NCBI GenBank assembly: GCA_013216015.1
Contig: JABSOI010000011.1
Location: forward strand, 1 to 64,000
Source of the DNA: Alteromonadaceae bacterium
Lineage (GTDB): Bacteria; Pseudomonadota; Gammaproteobacteria; Enterobacterales; Alteromonadaceae
Reading direction: 5' to 3'
DNA length: 64,000 nucleotides
The position numbers and the translations under genes were made by a program. Below the pieces are notes generated by a model. That model was given only the letters and a program-made list of their open reading frames with translations. It was not told the DNA's origin and did no database searches. Below are positions 57,905 to 64,000 of this stretch, piece by piece (position 1 is the first letter of the stretch; each line of letters opens with the position of its first letter).

Positions 57905-59148
57905 CTACAATAATAAAGCGTTAAAGAGAAAAGTCCTTTGTTGATGCGGAATATCAATCAATAGCAATATTTTTATCACTACCTCTTCGGTCTTCCGCCA
58001 ACAGTAAAGATAATATTTTAGTTTTAGATAGGTTATTTGCGGGATATTTAGTATGTGCAAATTTGATATTCGAGGATTTAATATTTGCGGCTTTAATATT
58101 TGAGGATTTAACCTTGAAGGTCTTTTGTAATACAGCCAAAGACCAGAAACAGCAAAACCAGCAGGTAGTAAAGCTAGCAATAGCCAAATGAATTTAACGC
58201 CTGTTCCAAAGAATTCACCAATATGGAATTTGTATTTAAAGTTCCAAATTCGGGTTACTAAGTTGGCTTTACTGGCATCAAATATTTGATCACCTTTCCA
58301 GTGCTTGGATTTACCGAAACCCAACTAAAAGCAAAAAATTCATCAGGCATCTTAATTCTGAGTTTTAGTGGTTGATCATTCGCGGGTAAATAAATCATGT
58401 ATAGCTCGCCTTGTATCAAGGTTTGTCTTGCGTTGTTAAACGCGAGATCAAGCTGTAGATTTGCGTCAGGTTTATCATCAATGGTTGGGGGTTGATATTG
58501 TTCAACCGTTCCTCCAACTAAAGTCTCAAGTACATATTTTATCTGGCTTTTCCAATGAAACGCCATACCAGAAAAAGCCATAAGTAATAACGGGATAAAG
58601 GTAAAGACTCCTATTACTGTATGCAACTGATAGGTTTTTATCCTTGGATTGGATTTAATATTTATTTTTTGTCGTTTTAATCGTTTTTTGGGTTTAAACC
58701 ATAGCCATAATCCCAGAATCATTTGAATGATAAATAAGAGGCTGGCTAAGGATACGAATACCTGGAGGGGTTTTTCACCTTGGTCATTCTTTAATAATAA
58801 CCAACGGTGCCATGACATTATAAAACCATAAAAACTGTATTGTTCAACATAACGATAGAGGGATTTCCCTGTATAGGGATCAACACTGATATAGTCGTTA
58901 TTGGTTAACAGGAATTGCCGCGCCTTACTTTTGTCCGGATTTGTCTTAATCAGTTAAATTTTTTCATTGCCGGATTTTTCAATCTGTTTGACTAGCTGTG
59001 ATAAAGACAATGTTTGTCTTTGTGGAGTAACCAGCCATCGTTCAGGTTGCAAAAACTGCTGGATTTCTTTGGCGAAAACCAATAATGATCCGCTAATTGA
59101 TATATTCAGCAGAAAAAATAAACTGACAAAAGCCAGCAATAAATGCAC
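57905..59148 (-). pseudogene. PepSY-associated membrane protein, disrupted
   Basis: Three consecutive segments encode one PepSY/TM-helix protein of the type found with iron-uptake genes. Segment 1 (59148-58954, GTG start) has the first membrane helix and ends at an in-frame TAA; the same frame resumes at once with LIKTNPDKSKARQF and continues through IMSWHRWLLL and two more helices to 58258. Near 58293 the frame shifts (consistent with one lost base in an A-run, ATCAAATATTT) and continues as FDASKANLVTRIWNFKYKFH plus a final helix. The end carries five 15-bp tandem repeats. It lies 35 bases after the multicopper oxidase gene and was probably its operon partner. Confidence 0.8.
58035..58109 (-). 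repeat. 15-bp coding tandem repeat, five units
   Basis: Minus-strand units AAATCCTCAAATATT, AAAGCCGCAAATATT, AAATCCTCGAATATC, AAATTTGCACATACT and AAATATCCCGCAAAT lie in tandem. The first three are near identical and the last two diverged. They encode five-residue repeats such as LNPQI and LKPQI at the C-terminus of the broken PepSY gene. Confidence 0.8.
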
Positions 59149-59183
59149 TTTACGTAGAGTTTTTTTTATGGTTTTAACGCTAA

Positions 59184-60278
59184 TTATTCAGATGATTCAC
59201 CAACATGATAAAGTGCAGTCATGCCAGCGGCAATATGATCATTAACATGACAATGGTACATCCAGGTGCCGGGGTTATTAACGACCATATCAAGTGTTTT
59301 CATTGAGGCTGGCAACAATTCTACTACATCGGTACGGTGGCCATTGATAAGTCCTGTATGACCGTGCCAGTGTGGTGTATGCAAATCAACTTCGGTACCA
59401 AGGGCAATTAAATGCCAGCGTACTTTTTCACCATCAATCATTTTAAGTCCGGGTAAGTTAGCGAACAGGTAACCATTAATCATATGCATTAAGTTACCTT
59501 CAACAAAATCTTCATTTTCTGTGCTAACGGGTGCATTGATATACTTTTTAATATTGTCTTCCAAAAACCAGCTTTCGTTTTCGTTCATTACGGTATAAAG
59601 GTTGATGAATTCGCGATCTACATCTTTAGGAGAGCCGTCTGGTTTTGCCATTCCTTTTGCTGTTACAACAATCGCACCGATTAACCCTGAATTTGAATCT
59701 TGAATGCTTTTAACATGAGAGTGATAAACCCAGACAACTGAGCTGGTGTCGGCAGGTCCTGGTCCGGCTGATTCCGGCACTTCCCACTGGTAAGTAAAGG
59801 TTTGGCCCGGCATTACTTTATCGTCTAATTTATCTGACTTTAGCGTACCATCGTTGGTAGGCGCACCTTCATTAGCTTTGGTATAAAATACGCCGTGAGG
59901 ATGAATAGTATAAGGACGAGTGCCATTATTTTTGAAGACAATTTTGATTGTGTCCCCAACTTCTGCGCGAAACAGAGGTCCTAATAATCCAAGATGTTGC
60001 TCACTTGCTGGCCTTGTTTTTAACTTGCTGAACGAGGCGTCTGTGTATTCCTGGTAAATAGCTTTTTTGTATTTACTGCCAATGGTGTTACTGGTGGTTT
60101 TTACAAACAGTTTCTGATCTTGAGTTAAATGCATATTCATCATTAAGTTATGATGTTTGGGAGCATAATCCCACTCAATTTCATCAGCCGCGACATAATA
60201 TAGACGCTCAACAGCCATTAATTTTATTGAGGTTACACTTAACAATATTGCGATTAAAAAGGTGAATAACTTACTCAT
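59184..60278 (-). CDS. Two-domain multicopper oxidase (periplasmic)
   Basis: A 364-residue exported cupredoxin protein. A signal peptide (MSKLFTFLIAILLSVTSIKLMA) is followed by two cupredoxin domains. Copper ligands are intact: H126 and H128 in TIHPHGVFY, H186 and H188 in VYHSHV, H300, H303 and H305 in HTPHWHGHT, and the T1/T3 motif H342-C343-H344, H348, M353 in MYHCHVNDHIAAGM. The sequence style is closer to ceruloplasmin-like or type 3 two-domain oxidases than to CueO. A Fur-box-like site upstream and the PepSY neighbour suggest a role in iron oxidation or uptake. Substrate is not determinable here. Confidence 0.88.
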   Translation of the reverse strand: MSKLFTFLIAILLSVTSIKLMAVERLYYVAADEIEWDYAPKHHNLMMNMHLTQDQKLFVKTTSNTIGSKYKKAIYQEYTDASFSKLKTRPASEQHLGLLGPLFRAEVGDTIKIVFKNNGTRPYTIHPHGVFYTKANEGAPTNDGTLKSDKLDDKVMPGQTFTYQWEVPESAGPGPADTSSVVWVYHSHVKSIQDSNSGLIGAIVVTAKGMAKPDGSPKDVDREFINLYTVMNENESWFLEDNIKKYINAPVSTENEDFVEGNLMHMINGYLFANLPGLKMIDGEKVRWHLIALGTEVDLHTPHWHGHTGLINGHRTDVVELLPASMKTLDMVVNNPGTWMYHCHVNDHIAAGMTALYHVGESSE

Positions 60279-60325
60279 TTTGAACTCATGGTTTATTTAC
60301 TTGAAAATTGCAATCGAGTATATCA

Positions 60326-60344
60326 GTAAATGAGAATCATTATC
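60326..60344 (-). promoter_or_regulatory. Fur-box-like operator upstream of the multicopper oxidase
   Basis: On the minus strand the 19-mer GATAATGATTCTCATTTAC matches the classic Fur consensus GATAATGATAATCATTATC at 15 of 19 positions by my count, with a perfect first half-site. It lies 48 bases upstream of the multicopper oxidase start, a promoter position. Iron repression of that gene is inferred. Confidence 0.75.
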
Positions 60345-60484
60345 GATAATAATTTATTTGGTGGAGGGAAATTGGTAGGGGTTTGGTGGGGTATGGGTGG
60401 CGGTGAATGAATCTTTATTCAGTCTGAAAAATAGATTAAAATTTTGTAATAAAATAAACATCAGGGTTTTAATTTAGGGTTCAA

Positions 60485-60886
60485 ATGAAACAAGAAATAG
60501 ATAAATTAGCATGGGTATATCTTAAAGAAGGCAAACTTTTAGTAGCCAGATCAAAAAATACAGCAACATTTTATGTACCAGGCGGAAAACGAGAGCTGAC
60601 TGAAACAGATGAGCAAGCATTGGTAAGAGAAATTAAAGAAGAAGTTTCAGTCGATTTGCTAGCGGGTTCAATAAAATATGCACAAACATTTATTGCACAG
60701 GCAGATGGAAAAAAAGCAGATGTAAATGTCAGGTTAACTTGTTATTTTGCTGATTATAAAGGTGAACTTAAGGCAGATGCAGAAATTGAAGAAGTAGCTT
60801 TTATAGGTGTTCATGATAAATTATTGTGCTCAACTGCAACGATTAAGCTAATAGAGTGGCTTAAAGAACAAAAGCTTATGAAGTAG
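60485..60886 (+). CDS. NUDIX hydrolase
   Basis: A 133-residue NUDIX-fold protein. The Nudix box reads GKRELTETDEQALVREIKEE (about residues 37-56), keeping the metal-binding REIKEE; the usual glycine after EEX is a serine (EEVSV). It hydrolyses nucleoside diphosphates linked to some moiety X; the substrate cannot be told from sequence. It is a single gene with its own terminator-like hairpin at 60934-60953. Confidence 0.88.
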   Translation: MKQEIDKLAWVYLKEGKLLVARSKNTATFYVPGGKRELTETDEQALVREIKEEVSVDLLAGSIKYAQTFIAQADGKKADVNVRLTCYFADYKGELKADAEIEEVAFIGVHDKLLCSTATIKLIEWLKEQKLMK

Positions 60887-60933
60887 GGTGATACACATAT
60901 AGGGAGGATAGCTTTAAGTCATCAGATTTTAAT

Positions 60934-60953
60934 CCACCGTCTTTAGACGGTGG
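60934..60953 (+). terminator. Perfect 8-bp hairpin after the NUDIX gene
   Basis: CCACCGTC, TTTA, GACGGTGG, followed by TTGTTTAGTTT. It may terminate the NUDIX transcript. The hairpin with its left flank (GCTTTAAGTCATCAGATTTT) also resembles the ends of IS200/IS605-type elements, recalled from general knowledge, so it could be a solo element end. Confidence 0.6.
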
Positions 60954-60978
60954 TTGTTTAGTTTGATGTGCTGCATCG

Positions 60979-62400
60979 TTAAATTGATAAAGATTCAGTT
61001 TCCTGACTAAAGCTTATTTGTTCCATATTAGAAATAAGTTCTGATGCTTCTGTTAGTATTTTACGTAAAATTCGTTCAATTTCTCTTAATTCATCCGGGC
61101 CAGCAATTAATGGTGGAGATAATTGAATAACCGGGAACCCTCGATCATCAGCACGACACATTAGGCCAGCTTCAAATAGTTTCGGCGAGAGAAATTGAAA
61201 TAAAATCATTTCTGCTTCATCATCATTAAAGGTTTCTTTGGTTGCTTTGTTTTTGACTAACTCAATACCAAAGAAATAACCTGCACCCCGAACATCACCA
61301 ACAATAGGTAAATCGTACAAACCTTCAAGTAGCTCGCGAAATAGCGGCTCATTTTTTCTGACGTTACCTAAAATATCTTCTCTTTCAAAAATCGCCAGAT
61401 TTTCTAATGCCGCAGCACATGAAACCGGATGGCCGCCAAATGTTATGCCATGCAAGAAAGTTTTGTCGTCTTCAAGGAAAGGCTCCATTAAGAAGTCCCG
61501 GCAAATCATTGCGCCCATTGGAGAATACCCACTGGTAAGCCCTTTTGCACAGGTAATAATGTCAGGTAAATAATCATAGCGCTCGGCGCCAAACATATAA
61601 CCTAATCGGCCAAAGGCGCAAATAACTTCGTCTGACACTAACATGATGCCGTATTTGTCACAGATTTTTCTTACTTCCTGGAAGTAACCTTCAGGAGGAA
61701 CAAAACATCCGCCGGAGTTTTGCACTGGCTCTAAAAATACCGCCGCAACAGTATCCGGTCCTTCAATTTCTATCGCGCGTTCAATATCCATCGCACATTT
61801 TTTTCCGAAGCTTAAGCTCGTATCGTTTTCAGTCATGTGACGACTTCGGTAAGCATCAGTATTTTCGACATGATGAGTTCCGGGCACTAAAGGCTCAAAG
61901 ACATTTTTTATCTCGGTTAAACCATTAATAGATAAAGCACCCATTGTTGCACCATGGTAAGCCAAGTTACGGGAAATAACCTTATAACGTTTGTGCTGAC
62001 CAATTTCCGTATAATATTGACGAATAAGTTTCCAGGCTGATTCTACAGCTTCTGCGCCACCTGTTGTGAAAAACACACGGTTTAGATCGCCGGGAGCTAG
62101 TTCTGCAATTTTAGTCGCCAGGTTAATTGCCGGTTCATGGGCATAACTCCAGAGAGGGAAAAAGGCAAGATTTTCTGCTTGTTTTGCTATTGCTGCTGCG
62201 ATTTCTTTTCGACCATGACCCACTTGTGTTACGAATAATCCTGCAAGACCATCAAGGTATTTATTACCTTTGTCATCAAAAACGTAACAGCCTTCCCCCC
62301 TAGTTATTATTGGGATTTCGTGCTCTTTGTATGTCCCCATGCGGGTGAAATGCATCCAAAGGTGCCGGCGTGCCTGTTCTTGTAATTTTTCGTTTGTCAT
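60979..62400 (-). CDS. Class III (omega-type) aminotransferase
   Basis: A 473-residue PLP enzyme of the aspartate-aminotransferase-fold class III family. Visible are the TTGGAEAVESAWKL phosphate loop (about 112-125), VSDEVICAFGRLG with the PLP-ring Asp257 and ITCAKGLTSGYSPMGA with the Schiff-base Lys286. I start it at the ATG at 62400 because GGAGA lies 6 bases before it; the ATG at 62412 overlaps that site. Likely substrates are omega-amino acids or polyamines such as putrescine or beta-alanine with pyruvate. The neighbouring PuuR-like regulator supports amine catabolism. Confidence 0.9.
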   Translation of the reverse strand: MTNEKLQEQARRHLWMHFTRMGTYKEHEIPIITRGEGCYVFDDKGNKYLDGLAGLFVTQVGHGRKEIAAAIAKQAENLAFFPLWSYAHEPAINLATKIAELAPGDLNRVFFTTGGAEAVESAWKLIRQYYTEIGQHKRYKVISRNLAYHGATMGALSINGLTEIKNVFEPLVPGTHHVENTDAYRSRHMTENDTSLSFGKKCAMDIERAIEIEGPDTVAAVFLEPVQNSGGCFVPPEGYFQEVRKICDKYGIMLVSDEVICAFGRLGYMFGAERYDYLPDIITCAKGLTSGYSPMGAMICRDFLMEPFLEDDKTFLHGITFGGHPVSCAAALENLAIFEREDILGNVRKNEPLFRELLEGLYDLPIVGDVRGAGYFFGIELVKNKATKETFNDDEAEMILFQFLSPKLFEAGLMCRADDRGFPVIQLSPPLIAGPDELREIERILRKILTEASELISNMEQISFSQETESLSI

Positions 62401-63025
62401 AAAATTCTCCAAATTTTATATTTAGTCCATGGTCTATTTAGGTTAAAACTAAGTTCACTATTTTTTAATATTCAAAGTAATATTTGATTGCTAAATTTAA
62501 GTGTTTTAATTAAATAAAGGGTGTTTGATATATTTTACATGCATTTGAAGGGATGTACATTTTTATTTGTGAATGAAGTTGAACTAAAATATTCAGGAAG
62601 GTGGCGTTGAACTAACTTTTAGCCTGTTTTTTTCTTTATTTTCTTAATATAATCAGTAATGTTATTTGTGTATGAATTTCTTTTACGGAAAATCACCTAA
62701 TATTTATCTGGATAAATAAGTATAAAGTAAAAATTATAGTAACTAATGGATTTTTATTGGTTATTTATTGTTTTTTGTAGTATAAATGTATGGTAAGTTG
62801 CTTTTTGTGTAATGTATCTGTAGCCGTGTAAATTATATAACACGGCAGTGCAATAATTAATGACATGTGCCGAGTTATCGATACGTAATCTTTAATTTTG
62901 TAGTTAAGACATCAGAAAATGTAGCTAGCTATTGAATATCAATCTTTTCTCGATTTCATTATAAGAATCTAGGATAATAGTGATCCTTAAATCATGGTCG
63001 GATAACTCAAATAGAGAGAATGTAA
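62401..63025. promoter_or_regulatory. Divergent control region between aminotransferase and XRE regulator
   Basis: A 625-bp A/T-rich spacer between divergent genes. It contains a perfect 7-bp inverted repeat, GCCGTGT-10-ACACGGC (62823-62846), which stands out by GC content and could be an operator for the XRE-cupin protein. No ORF or known RNA is seen. Confidence 0.55.
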
Positions 63026-63574
63026 GTGGACGTAGGAAAAAGACTTAAATCGATACGAATGTTCAGAAACATATCTCAACGCGAGCTTGCGAAAAGAACA
63101 GGGGTAACGAATAGCACCATTTCTATGATTGAAAAAAATAGCGTAAGTCCGTCTATCAGTTCATTGAAAAAAGTTTTAAATGGTATTCCTATCTCATTAG
63201 TTGAATTTTTTTCTGATGATCTTGATCGTGAAAAAACCCAGCAAGTTGTTTATGAACAAGACGAATTAATGGACATTAGTACTGGTGATGTTCAAATGAA
63301 CTTGGTGGGTAAATTATTTCCCCGTCGACAAATGACTTTTTTGATTGAAACATATCCCCCTAGTGCAGACACCGGAATAGAAATGTTGCAAAACGATTCC
63401 GAAGAAGGGGGTTATGTTGTCGAAGGTAAAATTGAACTCACCGTTGGTGATGACGTTTTTATTTTAAATGAGAACGATAGCTACTATTTTGATAATAACA
63501 AACCACATCGTTTCAGAAACCTGTTTGATAAAGTTTGTAAAATAGTGAGCGCAACCACCCCTGCTAACTTTTAG
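63026..63574 (+). CDS. XRE-family regulator with cupin domain (PuuR-like)
   Basis: A 182-residue protein with an N-terminal XRE HTH (ISQRELAKRTGVTNSTISMIE, about 17-37) and a C-terminal cupin sensor domain (YVVEGKIELTVGDDVFILNENDSYYF, then NKPHRF). Size and layout match E. coli PuuR (185), the putrescine-responsive repressor. The start is GTG with AGAGAG 7 bases upstream. It probably regulates the divergent aminotransferase and the FAD oxidoreductase that follows convergently. The ligand is inferred. Confidence 0.87.
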   Translation: MDVGKRLKSIRMFRNISQRELAKRTGVTNSTISMIEKNSVSPSISSLKKVLNGIPISLVEFFSDDLDREKTQQVVYEQDELMDISTGDVQMNLVGKLFPRRQMTFLIETYPPSADTGIEMLQNDSEEGGYVVEGKIELTVGDDVFILNENDSYYFDNNKPHRFRNLFDKVCKIVSATTPANF

Positions 63575-63631
63575 TTATATTAGCTATATCAGTTATATTA
63601 GCTCTTTTAGTTAGCAGTCATTATCGTGAAC

Positions 63632-64000
63632 TTAACAACTAAAACCCAGATTCATAGAATCGAGTAGTTTTAACCATAATCCTCGCTTACCATCGTTTGT
63701 GTCTGCTTTTACCAGAGCTTTTTGGGTATACCAGACACCAAACCAACGAAAAGGCTCAGGTGCCCATGGCATAGGTTTCTTTTTAACAAATTGCATTTGC
63801 AGAATGTCACTGGGCTGATAACCAAGCAATTCTATTGCTATGCGGGCGCCAAACCGGGAAGCGGCAACTCCAAGTCCAGTATAACCGACAGTCCATGCTA
63901 CACGGCCGTTAAATGCTTGTTGGGATACCATGCAAAAGCGCGTTGATGTGGCAATAATCCCACTCCATCTATGACTGAATTTTATACCTGCAAGTTGTGG
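63632..64000 (-). CDS. FAD-dependent oxidoreductase, C-terminal part (gene runs off the right edge)
   Basis: The open frame from 64000 to the stop at 63632 encodes the C-terminal 122 residues of a DAO-family FAD oxidoreductase. It begins PQLAGIKFSHRWSG, continues RVAWTVGYTGLGVAASRFGARIA (the C-terminal FAD-contact glycine region) and ends LDSMNLGFSC. An internal ATG at 63931 is not the start. The family includes amine and gamma-glutamylputrescine oxidases, fitting the neighbouring regulator and aminotransferase. It converges on the XRE gene. Confidence 0.8.
   Translation of the reverse strand, partial: PQLAGIKFSHRWSGIIATSTRFCMVSQQAFNGRVAWTVGYTGLGVAASRFGARIAIELLGYQPSDILQMQFVKKKPMPWAPEPFRWFGVWYTQKALVKADTNDGKRGLWLKLLDSMNLGFSC

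Overview
The window is a chromosomal segment of a low-GC marine-type gammaproteobacterium, most likely order Alteromonadales and plausibly Colwelliaceae (Colwellia or Thalassotalea-like). This is inferred from the gene orders (yrdA/DUF1488/aroE/hemF/tsaC/purE; def-fmt-rsmB-trkA; dnaA-dnaN-recF-gyrB next to rpmH-rnpA-yidD-yidC-mnmE-mioC-oriC-mnmG-rsmG-parAB-atp), from protein lengths close to E. coli, and from several families of short inverted-repeat elements. No database search was possible, so the taxon is an inference.

Layout. 1-770: promoter and leader of an rRNA operon reading leftward off the window (two tandem TTGACA/TTGACC promoters and a boxA), then a 165-bp inverted-repeat element. 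781-8130: gamma-carbonic anhydrase, then a leftward block of DUF1488, aroE, hemF, tsaC, purE, a zinc-ribbon protein, smg, dprA and a LysM protein. 8256-12634: rightward def, fmt, rsmB, trkA. 12898-22311: leftward trkH, yigZ, pepQ, slt, glyS, glyQ, with a lone rightward tusA. 22752-23853: a frameshifted DUF6765-type gene.

24510-53060 is the replication-origin core. Leftward gyrB, recF, dnaN and dnaA are divergent from rightward rpmH, rnpA, yidD, yidC, mnmE and mioC. A 472-bp oriC lies between mioC and mnmG, followed by mnmG, rsmG, parA, parB, the whole atp operon, glmU, a DeoR regulator and glmS. Two parS sites (one perfect, one with a single mismatch) lie inside recF, about 8-9 kb from oriC, and their ParA/ParB are encoded just beyond oriC. 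DnaA, DnaN, GyrB, the origin and ParABS are therefore all within about 17 kb.

53134-64000 is accessory. It holds an intact 1065-residue PLD-nuclease/DEAD-helicase/DUF3427 protein, the decayed C-terminal half of a zinc-hook SMC-like ATPase, a tiny flavoprotein-like remnant, a PepSY membrane gene broken by a stop codon and a frameshift, an intact two-domain multicopper oxidase behind a Fur-box-like site, a NUDIX hydrolase, and a polyamine/amine-catabolism-like set (class III aminotransferase, XRE-cupin regulator, 3' end of an FAD oxidoreductase).

The main points for a second look are the oriC with a TTATACACA box in the DUE-proximal position, the paired parS sites in recF, a perfect hairpin that buries both the ribosome site and start codon of the zinc-ribbon gene, four kinds of palindromic dispersed element (one supplies the slt stop codon), and the helicase plus broken zinc-hook ATPase pair, which may be what remains of a defence locus. 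I found no CRISPR array, tRNA gene or intact transposase.
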